The notes under the pieces: generated by a model
What the model was told of the DNA's origin: nothing
What the model saw: the letters and a program-made list of their open reading frames with translations, nothing else
Database searches by the model: none
NCBI RefSeq assembly: GCF_900101915.1
Contig: NZ_FNAL01000003.1
Location: forward strand, 25,776-89,775
Origin: Psychrobacter pacificensis
Lineage (GTDB): Bacteria > Pseudomonadota > Gammaproteobacteria > Pseudomonadales > Moraxellaceae
DNA length: 64,000 nt
Reading direction: 5' to 3'
Shown here: in pieces, positions 28,897 through 37,555 of the stretch
Layout: every line of letters starts with the position of its first letter
How positions within the stretch are numbered: the first letter of the stretch is position 1
Translations under genes and position numbers: made by a program

Positions 28897-29894
28897 TAGA
28901 AGTTTTCTAGTACAATTTTGCCTTTTGACTTACCTGATTCAAGCAACTTATGCGCCTTCTCCAAGTTTGCAGCGTTAATTTTGCCTAGATTTTGGTTGAG
29001 GGTACTTCTAATTTTTTGCTGGTCAACTAATTTGGCAACCTGTTGCAACAGATCACCTTGCTTTTCAATATCATCGGTTTCATACATTGAACGGGTGAAC
29101 ATCAATTCCCAATGGATAGAAATAGATTTAGTCTTAAACGGCATAATATCAAATGTTTGTGGATCATCGATCAATCCAAGCTTGCCTTGTGGTGCAATCA
29201 GAGAAACTATTTGCTTGATATAGGTTTCTGTATGATTGGTAGAGAATACGTATTTTGGTTTTTCAATGCCTAGTGTCTCGATTTGTGCATTTAAATCTTT
29301 GCTATGATCAATGACATGGTCGGCACCAAGTGATTCCACCCATGATTTCGTTTCTTCACGTGAAGCTGTTGCTATAACGGTCAGATTTGTTTTTGCTTTT
29401 AGGAGTTGAATAGCGATTGATCCTACACCGCCTGCACCACCAATAATTAGAATACTGCCAACTTCTGTTTCTGAAATTTGAAGCCGATCAAACAGCATTT
29501 CCCATGCCGTTATTGCAGTTAATGGCAATGCTGCTGCTTCTGCATTAGATACTGTAATTGGTTTAAGACTGATAATTCGTTCATCGACTGCTTGAAACTC
29601 AGCATTACTACCATCTCGGGTTAAATCGCCAGCATACCAAACAGAATCTCCTACTTTAAACGAGGTAACTTTTGAGCCAACTTCAATAATTTCCCCAACG
29701 GCATCCCAACCTAAAATACGATCGTCTGCTTCAGACGAATTTTTTCTCACTTTGGTATCAACTGGATTCACAGAGATTGTCTGAACTTTTACCAGTACAT
29801 CACGCTCTTTAAGCGTAGGCTTCGCTTTTTCAATATCTACCAATGAATTTTTAAAATCATCATGGTTGTCTATAACATACGATACGGCTTTCAT
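28896..29894 (-). CDS. MDR-family NADPH:quinone oxidoreductase-like protein
   Basis: A zinc-free medium-chain reductase-type protein of 332 residues: substrate domain (VQTISVNPVDTKVRKN, WDAVGEIIEVGSKVTSFKVGD), then the nucleotide motif IIGGAGGVGSIAIQLLK and C-terminal GKSKGKIVLENF. ATG 29894 has GAGGA ten bases upstream; an in-frame ATG at 29951 lies within a MITE and would add 19 unrelated residues. The stop codon is formed at the junction with the 170-bp element. Probably reduces quinones or activated alkenes; substrate unknown. Confidence 0.85.
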   Translation of the reverse strand: MKAVSYVIDNHDDFKNSLVDIEKAKPTLKERDVLVKVQTISVNPVDTKVRKNSSEADDRILGWDAVGEIIEVGSKVTSFKVGDSVWYAGDLTRDGSNAEFQAVDERIISLKPITVSNAEAAALPLTAITAWEMLFDRLQISETEVGSILIIGGAGGVGSIAIQLLKAKTNLTVIATASREETKSWVESLGADHVIDHSKDLNAQIETLGIEKPKYVFSTNHTETYIKQIVSLIAPQGKLGLIDDPQTFDIMPFKTKSISIHWELMFTRSMYETDDIEKQGDLLQQVAKLVDQQKIRSTLNQNLGKINAANLEKAHKLLESGKSKGKIVLENF

Positions 29895-29923
29895 AGATTT
29901 GTCCTCAACTTTAAAAAAATATA

Positions 29924-30200
29924 GGGCGTGTTGAACATTCGACCATGGCACTGACAGCGACTATTTTTTAGGCGATTCGATGTTAAAAATAATAAGTTTA
30001 GTCATTCTAAGCGCTTATTTTTAACGATGAAGCGGCAAAAAAGAGTCCTGTCCCCTGCTTTTATCGTTGGGGCTGATGCTAAAATTGCCCCATACTGCGT
30101 TACAAATCTCGCTAAGGCATCTGCATTATCGTCGCTTTGTGCCTTGTCTGGAACAATTTTAGCGATCAGCAGTGCCTATTTGCGAATGTTCAACACGCCC
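29924..30200. mobile_element. 277-bp MITE, copy 1
   Basis: Non-coding element bounded by the inverted repeat GGGCGTGTTGAACATTCG and flanked by TA on both sides, as for IS630/Tc1-type insertion. It contains an inner dyad GTTAAAAATAA / TTATTTTTAAC. It matches copy 2 at 32047-32323 at all positions compared except one base in the left terminal repeat (T here, A there). It has no transposase, so it would need one in trans. Confidence 0.88.
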
Positions 30201-30204
30201 TAGT

Positions 30205-30233
30205 AAAAATGGGAGCGAAGTGCTCCCATTTTA
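30205..30233. terminator. Terminator after the SDR gene
   Basis: AAAATGGGAGC / GCTCCCATTTT with a GAAGT loop, directly after the SDR stop on the minus strand and five bases from MITE copy 1. Confidence 0.85.
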
Positions 30234-30246
30234 TGTTACTCAATAA

Positions 30247-30987
30247 TTAAAACTCTTGGCTCGTTGGGCGCAAAACAATTTCATTAATATCTACATCCGC
30301 AGGCTGTTCAATTGCATAAGCAATTGCTCGAGCGACTGAGTCAGCTGGTATGGCTTGTTTGTAGAAATCAGTAACAAACTCTGAACTCTCTTTATGAGAA
30401 GAACCGAATTTTAGTTCTGACTCAATTGCACCAGGCTCAATAGTAGTCGTTCTAATTGTTTCCCCAACTTCATGACGAAGGCCTTCAGAGATGGCTCTTA
30501 CAGCAAACTTAGTACCGCTATAAACCGTACCTCCTGGACTAAATACTTTTACCCCTGCAACAGATGAGAGATTAATAAAGTGTCCAAAGTTTTGTTTTTG
30601 GAAAACAGGTAGGGTAGCTGCTATTCCATAAAGAACACCTTTAATATTAATGTCGATCATACGATCCCATTCATCAACTTTTAGCTCACTTAATGGTGCA
30701 ATAGACATTAATCCAGCATTGTTTACCAATACATCGATTTGACCAAATGCGCTTAATGCCTTTTCAATAAGTGCTTGCACTTCATGTGGTTTGGTTACAT
30801 CCACACCAATAAATTCAGCTTGACCACCTTCAGCACGAATGTCGTGAACAATAGCCTCTAATTTTTCAGTACGTCTAGCACCAATTACAACCTTTGCACC
30901 TTTTTTAGCAAGTAAGCGAGCAGTAGCTTCACCTAAACCACTACTTGCACCAGTGATAACAATAACTTTATTTTCTATATTATTCAT
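30247..30987 (-). CDS. Short-chain dehydrogenase/reductase
   Basis: A classical SDR of 246 residues from ATG 30987 (family start MNNIENKVIVITGASSG). The cofactor motif TGASSGLGEATA, NNAG (VLVNNAGLMSI), catalytic Ser (INLSSVAG) and the YxxxK equivalent YSGTK are all present. ARRTEK after strand two indicates NADP preference. It is divergent from a LysR gene that may regulate it. The pair sits between two direct copies of a MITE. The substrate is unknown. Confidence 0.88.
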   Translation of the reverse strand: MNNIENKVIVITGASSGLGEATARLLAKKGAKVVIGARRTEKLEAIVHDIRAEGGQAEFIGVDVTKPHEVQALIEKALSAFGQIDVLVNNAGLMSIAPLSELKVDEWDRMIDINIKGVLYGIAATLPVFQKQNFGHFINLSSVAGVKVFSPGGTVYSGTKFAVRAISEGLRHEVGETIRTTTIEPGAIESELKFGSSHKESSEFVTDFYKQAIPADSVARAIAYAIEQPADVDINEIVLRPTSQEF

Positions 30988-31080
30988 ACAAGTAACCTTC
31001 AACCTATTTGTCAATCATATTTGAGGGTTAAGTATTACAGCCTTGTTAGGTATAATAAATGAATAATATTATCTTTCAGA

Positions 31081-31097
31081 ATTCCTATTTACGGAAT
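31081..31097. promoter_or_regulatory. LysR-type operator candidate
   Basis: ATTCC-N7-GGAAT at 31081-31097 in the divergent gap between the SDR and LysR starts (30988-31121). Position and dyad shape suit a LysR-family binding site. Confidence 0.4.
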
Positions 31098-31121
31098 AAT
31101 TACTATAACACAGGATTGGAC

Positions 31122-32021
31122 ATGCAGAACAAATTGGAAATGATGCGTATCTTTTGTGTCGCAGCAGAGTCTCGAAATTTTAAAGAGGCAGCAACTCAGC
31201 TGGGTATTTCCCCACAGGTAGTGACACGGGCAATAAAAGAGCTAGAAGAGCAGCGCGGAGAGATTCTGTTCTACAGGAGTACTCGACAAATTAAAATTAC
31301 TGCTGATGGTGAGCGTCTGGCAAAGCAAGCACGTCTTGCGGTGGAATCGATCGATGCTTTGCTTGTAAAAGACACCAAGGAAAAACGAGATGAAATGCGT
31401 GGGACTGTCCGTCTTACTGTGTCGTCTGTGTTAGGGCGTAAAGTGGTAGTACCTGCACTAGCAGAATTTGCCATACGTTATCCAGATATTGTCGTGGATT
31501 GTGTGCTAACAGATTCACACTCGGATGTGATCGATGAGCGGATAGATATCGGGATCAGATTTGGATTTTTGCCGGACAATCGATATGTGGCAAGGGAATT
31601 GGCTAAAGTGAAATTTTATTCTGTGGGTACGCCAGAGTTAATTGATAAGGTTGGAATGCCCAAAAAAATTATTGACCTTGATAAATACCCTCTAACAGCA
31701 CTATTCGATCATAAAACAGGGCGTTACTGGCCATGGACATTCACCGAAAGTCGAAGCTTTACGCCATCAAAGCCCCGTTTTATTACAGATGATCTAGAAG
31801 CTGAATTTCAAGCTATTCTCGCTGGAGTTGGATTTGGACACATGCCTGGATTTCTAGTTTTGCCGTGGCTTAGGAGTGGTAAGCTCATTCATATACTTCA
31901 TGAGGAAACCTCTCCCGTTTGGCGCCTGTATTTATATCGTCCACAGCGGGGCCCGACACCTTTGCGAATCCGAGCATTGTTTGATTACTTAGTGGAAGTG
32001 CTGGGCCGTATAGAAACCTAA
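31122..32021 (+). CDS. LysR-family transcriptional regulator
   Basis: A 299-residue regulator from ATG 31122 (MQNKLEMMRIFCVAAES), the usual distance before the winged helix (FKEAATQLGISPQVVTRAIKELE). The effector domain follows (RGTVRLTVSSVLGRKVVVPAL, DIGIRFG, VGFGHMPGFLVLPWLRSG). It looks like a regulator of the AaeR/PA-type group that often sits next to SDR or quinone reductase genes. A longer in-frame ATG at 31059 lacks a ribosome binding site. Its stop is 25 bases before MITE copy 2. Confidence 0.87.
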   Translation: MQNKLEMMRIFCVAAESRNFKEAATQLGISPQVVTRAIKELEEQRGEILFYRSTRQIKITADGERLAKQARLAVESIDALLVKDTKEKRDEMRGTVRLTVSSVLGRKVVVPALAEFAIRYPDIVVDCVLTDSHSDVIDERIDIGIRFGFLPDNRYVARELAKVKFYSVGTPELIDKVGMPKKIIDLDKYPLTALFDHKTGRYWPWTFTESRSFTPSKPRFITDDLEAEFQAILAGVGFGHMPGFLVLPWLRSGKLIHILHEETSPVWRLYLYRPQRGPTPLRIRALFDYLVEVLGRIET

Positions 32022-32046
32022 ATTAGATAAGACCATCATGTATCTA

Positions 32047-32323
32047 GGGCGTGTAGAACATTCGACCATGGCACTGACAGCGACTATTTTTTAGGCGATT
32101 CGATGTTAAAAATAATAAGTTTAGTCATTCTAAGCGCTTATTTTTAACGATGAAGCGGCAAAAAAGAGTCCTGTCCCCTGCTTTTATCGTTGGGGCTGAT
32201 GCTAAAATTGCCCCATACTGCGTTACAAATCTCGCTAAGGCATCTGCATTATCGTCGCTTTGTGCCTTGTCTGGAACAATTTTAGCGATCAGCAGTGCCT
32301 ATTTGCGAATGTTCAACACGCCC
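32047..32323. mobile_element. 277-bp MITE, copy 2
   Basis: Same orientation, length and TA flanks (32045-32046, 32324-32325) as copy 1; left repeat GGGCGTGTAGAACATTCG differs by one base from copy 1. Its right 42 bases encode the last residues and stop of the neighbouring minus-strand reductase. Confidence 0.88.
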
Positions 32324-33331
32324 TAGAGTAACTACAATTTTTCCTATTTGCTGATTTGATTCAAGATAGCGCTGAGCGTCATGCATGTCCTCAAAGTTAA
32401 AGCAACGGTCGATCACTGGACGAAGATATCCTGCACCTATACTGCTCAGAATAAATCGTCTGGCTTGCTCCCTTAGAACAGAGTCATGGAGAACCTCAAG
32501 GAACAAAAAACCTCGCATGGTTAAGCTCTTGCGTAATGCAATTTTAAGGGGAAATGGTGTGTTCTCCGGGCTAAGTGCACCATGCATAACCATAGTTCCT
32601 CCCACAGACATCGCTTTTGCAATCTGTTCAATATGTGGCCCTCCTACAGCATCGAAGGCGACATCAAGATGTTCTCCACCCAAACGTAAAACAAGCGCCT
32701 CATACAAATCTGGTTCATCTTCACTGGCTATAACATCTTTAACACCGAGATCCAGTAAACGTTGCTTTTTCTCTATCGTCTGTGTACTTGCAATGACCTT
32801 AGCACCCGCTGCTTCAGCTATCTGTATCGCAGCTAGTCCTACGCTACTTGAAGCTGCTGTGATCAAGATCGTTTTTCCTTTCGATAATCCACCAGCATGG
32901 ATGACACCACCCCAAGCCGTCAAATACTGCATCCAGATTGAAGAAGCTTCTTCCCAGCTTAAACTGTCGGGTTTGTGAACTAAAAAATTTTCTGGAATCA
33001 GAAGCTTGTCCGCATATGTCCCATATTTGGCTAGATTGTCAGTCGGAAGAATCGATACTGCATCTCCTGGAGAAAATTGGCGTACACCTTCACCTACCGC
33101 AAGAACTATGCCTGCTCCCTCATATCCCAGACGAGAAGGGAATACTGCCTTTTGAATATAAGTACCACGCCGAAACATTACATCGGCTCGGTTGAGTCCG
33201 ATCGTTTTCATCTGGATTAGAACTTCTCCTGCGGCTGGTAAAGCAACAGGAAGAGTTTCTAATGTCAGAACATCTGTATCTCCAATACTATTGAAGCGCC
33301 AAGTCTTGGCCTGAAGTGCGTTAAATGACAT
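32282..33331 (-). CDS. MDR-family quinone/alkene reductase, 3' end altered by MITE
   Basis: A 349-residue zinc-independent reductase: MKTIGLNRADVMFRRGTY, RLGYEGAGIVLAVGEGV, cofactor motif ITAASSSVGLAAIQIAEAAGA. The family normally ends at GKIVVTL; here the frame runs into MITE copy 2 and adds 13 residues (GRVEHSQIGTADR) before a stop inside the element. The first codon overlaps the end of the upstream reductase gene by 11 bases, so the two are co-translated. Probably still active since only the tail is changed. Confidence 0.85.
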   Translation of the reverse strand: MSFNALQAKTWRFNSIGDTDVLTLETLPVALPAAGEVLIQMKTIGLNRADVMFRRGTYIQKAVFPSRLGYEGAGIVLAVGEGVRQFSPGDAVSILPTDNLAKYGTYADKLLIPENFLVHKPDSLSWEEASSIWMQYLTAWGGVIHAGGLSKGKTILITAASSSVGLAAIQIAEAAGAKVIASTQTIEKKQRLLDLGVKDVIASEDEPDLYEALVLRLGGEHLDVAFDAVGGPHIEQIAKAMSVGGTMVMHGALSPENTPFPLKIALRKSLTMRGFLFLEVLHDSVLREQARRFILSSIGAGYLRPVIDRCFNFEDMHDAQRYLESNQQIGKIVVTLGRVEHSQIGTADR

Positions 33332-34316
33332 CGATAACTACCTTAATATTGGCAGAGCGATCTTGAACAGCATCATGAGCCTCAATCGCTTGGTCTAGAG
33401 TAAAATGACGAGGATCAACAATAGCACGCAGTTTACCTTCCTCAACGAGACGAGTCGCGGTCTTAAGGATATCACCATGATGAGAACGGCGATTCCCTGT
33501 TAACGTCGGCATTAGGACGAATACGCCAGACACTGTGGCACACCGTAGAGATGAATTCGCTAAGTTATGATTGCCAAATGCAGCACAGCTGGTGATGTGG
33601 CCATAGTGAGTCGTCATGGAAAGTGACGCTTCGAGTACTGGACCCCCCACAGTGTCGTAAACAATGTTAAAACCTTGACCCTCAGGGCTTGCAGCAATAA
33701 TGTCATCGGAAGATGCTGTTGTGTAATCGAGAGGTGTTGCACCGAGTTCTGAAATCAGTGATTGATCAGCTGTACGACCAGTCGCCCAAACATTTGCATC
33801 AAGTGCTTTTGCAAGCTGAACCACCATATAACCAACGCCACCAGCACCACCTTGAACCAGTACAGTTTGCCCTGGTTGGACCTTCGCATTATCCACTAAA
33901 CCTTCCCAAGCGGTGAGGAACGTCAATGGTAGTACTGCTGCCTCGCGCATAGAGATATTCCGTGGCTTTAATGCGATCAGATCAGCATCTACTGCAACAT
34001 ATTCTGCTAAAGATCCTTGAAGACCACGAACGCCACCTATCAGACCGTAAACTTCATCTCCGACGTTGAAGTGAGTGACACCTTCACCAACAGCAGTTAC
34101 AACCCCAGCCATATCCGTTCCCAACACGGCAGGAAGCTCTGGCATAGCATATGGTGCTTCACCAAGACGAATTTTATAATCAATAGGGTTTACACCACTC
34201 GCATGAATACGTACTAGAACTTGCCCAGCCTCTGGTTGAGGTATAGGGAGTTCTACACGTTTAAATTCATGATCACCAAAACTTTCTAGGATAAGCGCAT
34301 TCATCATCTTACTCAT
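33321..34316 (-). CDS. MDR-family NADP-dependent oxidoreductase
   Basis: A 331-residue enzyme of the zinc-binding-dehydrogenase-like superfamily without structural-zinc cysteines. Substrate domain: IHASGVNPIDYKIRLG, LGTDMAGVVTAVGEGV. Nucleotide motif: LVQGGAGGVGYMVVQLAKAL; later VYDTVGGPVLEASL. It starts at ATG 34316 after AGGAACA and overlaps the next reductase gene by 11 bases. Two paralogous reductases in one operon suggest detoxification of quinones or enals; the true substrate is not evident. Confidence 0.86.
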   Translation of the reverse strand: MSKMMNALILESFGDHEFKRVELPIPQPEAGQVLVRIHASGVNPIDYKIRLGEAPYAMPELPAVLGTDMAGVVTAVGEGVTHFNVGDEVYGLIGGVRGLQGSLAEYVAVDADLIALKPRNISMREAAVLPLTFLTAWEGLVDNAKVQPGQTVLVQGGAGGVGYMVVQLAKALDANVWATGRTADQSLISELGATPLDYTTASSDDIIAASPEGQGFNIVYDTVGGPVLEASLSMTTHYGHITSCAAFGNHNLANSSLRCATVSGVFVLMPTLTGNRRSHHGDILKTATRLVEEGKLRAIVDPRHFTLDQAIEAHDAVQDRSANIKVVIDVI

Positions 34317-34389
34317 AGTTGTTCCTTATTCTTAACTGGGGGATGAGATGCACAATACCAAAGTAAATTAATCCAATAAATGATATTTA

Positions 34390-34408
34390 TAGGATTTAAT
34401 AATTCCTA
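34390..34408. promoter_or_regulatory. Operator candidate upstream of the reductase operon
   Basis: TAGGA-N9-TCCTA dyad about 75 bases upstream of ATG 34316, in AT-rich sequence. A binding site for an unknown repressor is plausible. Confidence 0.35.
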
Positions 34409-34468
34409 AATAATGAATAATAAATATTATCTGCTCACTAAAGAAGTGGGGTTCAGCAGATGCTTACC

Positions 34469-34501
34469 AAAAAAAAAGAGATCTACACAGACCTCTTTTT
34501 T
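34469..34501. terminator. Rho-independent terminator
   Basis: A-run, GAGATCT, short loop, AGACCTC, T-run: a hairpin with one mismatched pair and U-tracts on both strands. It follows the leftward remnant ending at 34523. Confidence 0.75.
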
Positions 34502-34522
34502 ATTTGGGTTTAATACGTGAAA

Positions 34523-34708
34523 TTATTGCTGAGTGCCATCTTCATTCAGAATTTGCCCTGTGTGCTTTGGTTTAATTAAAGGTGCAGTCGGACGCGGTCC
34601 TGTATATTGCAAGCCGATACCAGCATAGACATCATCTGCTGCAATTTCAGCCTCTACCATGTCAAGGTAGGTCGACCAAAGTGCATATCCTGACAATATC
34701 TTACACAC
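34523..34708 (-). pseudogene. 3' fragment of an unrecognised gene
   Basis: A 61-codon frame (YLDMVEAEIAADDVYAGIG ... LNEDGTQQ) followed 22 bases later by a strong terminator, as expected for the tail of a real gene. No ribosome binding site or promoter is seen upstream and the first residues look out of context. I do not recognise the family. Bases 34709-34989 upstream hold nothing I can identify. Confidence 0.35.
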
Positions 34709-34989
34709 GTTGATATTGTTAGCCTGTAAATATTATTCAATTGAATAATCACAATGTAAATTATAATGCAATAAAATTTAACTCGTATTTGGGCACTGTA
34801 TTTTTATAGTGTTTTTACCTCTACTCAAGCCCTTCTCAGAACAAAAAAACTATGTTTGTTCGTTGAGAATCTATTCTTATTACGTCAGCTATTGTCGTTT
34901 TTGAATTTCTACGTATTGTTCCTACTGCTTATTCTCTGCATAACATAAGGAGGTTACTGTTCTAATCTCTGCATATCTCTGGGGAACGT

Positions 34990-35172
34990 ATGAAGCATAC
35001 TACTTATATTCATGAGCACTCAAATTGGACTGAATGGCAATGGTCGGACAAGAAGCTATTGCCACTCGTCAGTCGTGTGCGGATATTACAAGGCCGTTTA
35101 TTAGGAAAGCTACTAACACTAGGGTTCGATCTGAATGTTGAGGCGCAATTATTTGACGGCAGGGGTCAATAA
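34990..35172 (+). pseudogene. Fic-family protein remnant (N-terminal DUF4172 domain)
   Basis: The first 55 residues (YIHEHSNWTEWQWSDKKLLPLVSRVRILQGRLLGKLLTLGFDLNVEAQL) match the N-terminal DUF4172 segment of Fic AMP-transferases. The frame then runs out at codon 60, before any HPFxxGNGR motif. The intact start (ATG 34990, preceded by GGGGAACGT) and missing remainder show a gene cut off by deletion. The rutE gene now lies downstream in the opposite direction. Confidence 0.7.
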
Positions 35173-35289
35173 TTCTTATCATTTACTTGGTTATTAAGTG
35201 AAGGAGCCAAAAACAACCACCCCTCCACATAGCCTTAATTCAGTCCATTACTCCTAAAATAAAATGACACAGTAGATGAATACTTGTCC

Positions 35290-35886
35290 TTATAAGATCT
35301 GACAAGCCTCATCAAAGTCTAATCTTGGCAGACGGCTGTATAACTGGTCCTCTTGACCATAACCTATATTGATGAGCAGGTTTGAAGTCCAATTACTGTC
35401 TTTAAGAAAAATTTTATCTACCAGTTCATTATTAAATCCAGACATAGGGCCGGTGTCTAAACCCAAGGCTCTACAAGCCAAGATTAGATAAGCCGCTTGC
35501 ATAGAACTGTTTCTAAACGCCGTTTCTTTTATCAGTTCAGGACTAGAGTTAAACCATGACCGGGCATCCGTATGTGGAAATAATTTAGGAAGCTCTTCAT
35601 AAAACTCATTATCATAAGCGACAATAACGGTGATAGGTGCTGTCATTGTTTTTTCGATATTACCTGAAGATAGTGCTGGTTCTAAGCGCGCTTTAGCATC
35701 ATCAGACTTCAGAAATACAAACCGTGCAGGTGAACAGTTAGCCGAGGTAGGCGCCATTTTGACCAGGTGATAGATCTCTTCAAGTAGTGCATCTGGTACG
35801 TCTTTTTTTTGCCAAGCATTAAAGGATCTGGCTTTACCAAACAGCTGATCGAGATCTGCTGAAGATAACGATAGGGAGTTAGTCAT
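35290..35886 (-). CDS. rutE: Malonic semialdehyde reductase / nitroreductase-family RutE
   Basis: FMN-dependent nitroreductase-fold enzyme proposed to reduce malonic semialdehyde to 3-hydroxypropionate in the Rut pathway. It follows E. coli RutE closely along its length: [16 protein letters not shown] [92 protein letters not shown]. At 198 residues it is full length. It is the last gene of the minus-strand rut cluster, 18 bases after rutD. Confidence 0.93.
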   Translation of the reverse strand: MTNSLSLSSADLDQLFGKARSFNAWQKKDVPDALLEEIYHLVKMAPTSANCSPARFVFLKSDDAKARLEPALSSGNIEKTMTAPITVIVAYDNEFYEELPKLFPHTDARSWFNSSPELIKETAFRNSSMQAAYLILACRALGLDTGPMSGFNNELVDKIFLKDSNWTSNLLINIGYGQEDQLYSRLPRLDFDEACQIL

Positions 35887-35904
35887 AACATTTCCTTATT
35901 GATA

Positions 35905-36681
35905 TTAAATTTTGGATAAGAATTGAAGAATTTTGCTATTGGTTGGGCAGGTCTCTGTGATTGTGCTGGCATGGCCACCCGTCACCATTAACTCAAACTG
36001 TGCATTTTGCATATTATTGGCCAAAGCCAGACCGCGTTGCCAGGGCACCAACACATCATCAAGATTGCTTAAAACTAACGTTTTATTTTTGATATGCTTA
36101 GCGTTTATCAGGGGCTGATAAGACTGCAAGGCTTTTAATCTCGTTGAGACGTTTTCAATGGGAGTAAAATTAGCAATAGCTTTATCTTCTTTTTGCGTGA
36201 GTGCCTCTATGTTGTCTGAGATCCATATAGGCGGGTATAAAAATATCGCTTGAGCACGTACAAATGCCTCTACACCTGTATCTTGTAGTAAACTGGTTCG
36301 CATACGAAAACATTTAATAGTGTGAGGATCTAGGCTTTCCCAACCATTTAAGATGACCAGTTTATTTAACAACTCTGGCGCTTTATAAGCGATTTCCATA
36401 CCGATAAATCCGCCAAGTGCGTGACCGACGAAATGACAGTTAGAAAGCCCTTCTTGTTTTAAGATTTCAATTAATTGATCCGCTAAATCTTGCATAGAAT
36501 AGTCATCGGGTAAGAGATCACTATCAGGTGATACCCCCTCTTGTTCATAGCAAATCACATTGTAATGCTCGGTAAAACTCTCAATTTGAGGTGACCAAAA
36601 ATCAGCATGCCCGCCTAAACCTGAACTAAATACGACCGTTTCTGACGTGTCGTTCTTACAAGGATATTTTTCAACTAACAT
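35905..36681 (-). CDS. rutD: Aminoacrylate-hydrolysis alpha/beta hydrolase RutD
   Basis: Alpha/beta hydrolase-fold protein that speeds removal of 3-aminoacrylate in the Rut pathway. Features: FSSGLGGHADFW, the nucleophile-elbow position GHALGGFIGMEIA, NGWESLDPHTIKCFRMR, FLYPPIWI, and a C-terminal GGHAS. The elbow has Ala instead of Ser, as in E. coli RutD, so this is not a defect. The length of 258 residues is normal. It lies between ribB and rutE. Confidence 0.92.
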   Translation of the reverse strand: MLVEKYPCKNDTSETVVFSSGLGGHADFWSPQIESFTEHYNVICYEQEGVSPDSDLLPDDYSMQDLADQLIEILKQEGLSNCHFVGHALGGFIGMEIAYKAPELLNKLVILNGWESLDPHTIKCFRMRTSLLQDTGVEAFVRAQAIFLYPPIWISDNIEALTQKEDKAIANFTPIENVSTRLKALQSYQPLINAKHIKNKTLVLSNLDDVLVPWQRGLALANNMQNAQFELMVTGGHASTITETCPTNSKILQFLSKI

Positions 36682-36762
36682 AGGGTTTCATCCAATTTTA
36701 GTAAAATTCAAATTGCGGTAAAAATATCTAGTAGCTTATAAAATCAAGTTAAATTAAATCTA

Positions 36763-37446
36763 CTAAATCAATTCAACAGTACGCTCATCGCTTTCATCAT
36801 AGTCATATGCTACGGTTTCTTCGAAATTTTCGACAGTTTCTTGAGACTTAATATATTTAATTAACGCGTCTATGGTGCCGACCTTTAGGTTGTGAGTATC
36901 GGAGAATTTCATCAGATCATTTCTCCGAGCCATTTCACCATCTTGGTTGATGATTTCTACAATAACCGCAGCAGGCTCCAAGCCAGCCAGTCTCGTTAAA
37001 TCGCAACCTGCCTCAGTGTGACCGGCGCGTTCTAAAACACCGCCTTCTTTAGCCACTAATGGAAAAATATGACCTGGGGTTACGACATCATCAAAAGTAA
37101 CGTCTTGAGACACCGCAGTTCTAATAGTATGAGCTCTGTCTGCCGTTGATATTCCGGTACTTACGCCTTTTGCCGCATCAATGGAAACAGTGAAATTTGT
37201 ACTATAAGGTGCTTGGTTGTCTTTGCACATGAGAGGTAGTTTTAATTTTTTGCAACGCTCGGAGGTCAAGGTCAAACAAACCAAGCCTTTGGCATGTGTA
37301 ATCATAAAATTGATATCATCAGGCTTGGCTAAAGTGGCTGCCATAATCAGGTCACCTTCATTTTCCCGATCCTCATCATCCATGATTATGACCATCTTGC
37401 CAGCTTTAATATCTTCAATGATTTCTGGTATTGTATTGATATTCAT
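36763..37446 (-). CDS. ribB: 3,4-dihydroxy-2-butanone 4-phosphate synthase
   Basis: Converts ribulose 5-phosphate to the four-carbon precursor of riboflavin. The protein is a stand-alone RibB domain with no GTP cyclohydrolase (RibA) part. Signatures: MDDEDRENEGDLIMAA, RAHTIRTAV, TPGHIFPLVAKEGGVLERAGHTEAG, DLTRLAGLEPAAVIVEI. ATG 37446 is chosen since GGTGG lies eight bases upstream; ATG 37458 would add four residues. A short acidic tail (YDYDESDERT) extends past the usual end. Its place inside the rut cluster suggests it provides flavin for RutA, RutF and RutE. Confidence 0.92.
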   Translation of the reverse strand: MNINTIPEIIEDIKAGKMVIIMDDEDRENEGDLIMAATLAKPDDINFMITHAKGLVCLTLTSERCKKLKLPLMCKDNQAPYSTNFTVSIDAAKGVSTGISTADRAHTIRTAVSQDVTFDDVVTPGHIFPLVAKEGGVLERAGHTEAGCDLTRLAGLEPAAVIVEIINQDGEMARRNDLMKFSDTHNLKVGTIDALIKYIKSQETVENFEETVAYDYDESDERTVELI

Positions 37447-37485
37447 AAAATCCACCATTTGTACTTATATTTGCTTTTGTATGTT

Positions 37486-37529
37486 GTTATGTAGAGCCTA
37501 TTGTCAATTAATCACATGCTCTACATAAC
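37486..37529 (-). other. 12-bp perfect stem between mmsA and ribB
   Basis: GTTATGTAGAGC and GCTCTACATAAC pair exactly across a 20-base loop. No T-run follows on the minus strand, so it is more likely an mRNA-processing or partial-attenuation hairpin than a terminator. It does not resemble an FMN riboswitch. Confidence 0.6.
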
Positions 37530-37555
37530 CTCCTACTTTTGATACGGCTGCATAG

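Noticed and set aside
29895..29951. Upstream start for the reductase at 28896
   Set aside because: The added residues come from the MITE; ATG 29894 has its own ribosome binding site and a family-like start.
35905..36681. RutD as an inactivated hydrolase (Ala at nucleophile elbow)
   Set aside because: E. coli RutD also has GHALG, so the alanine is the family state.
37447..37555. FMN riboswitch upstream of ribB
   Set aside because: Only about 100 bases, with a single long stem; the conserved multi-helix FMN aptamer sequence is not there.
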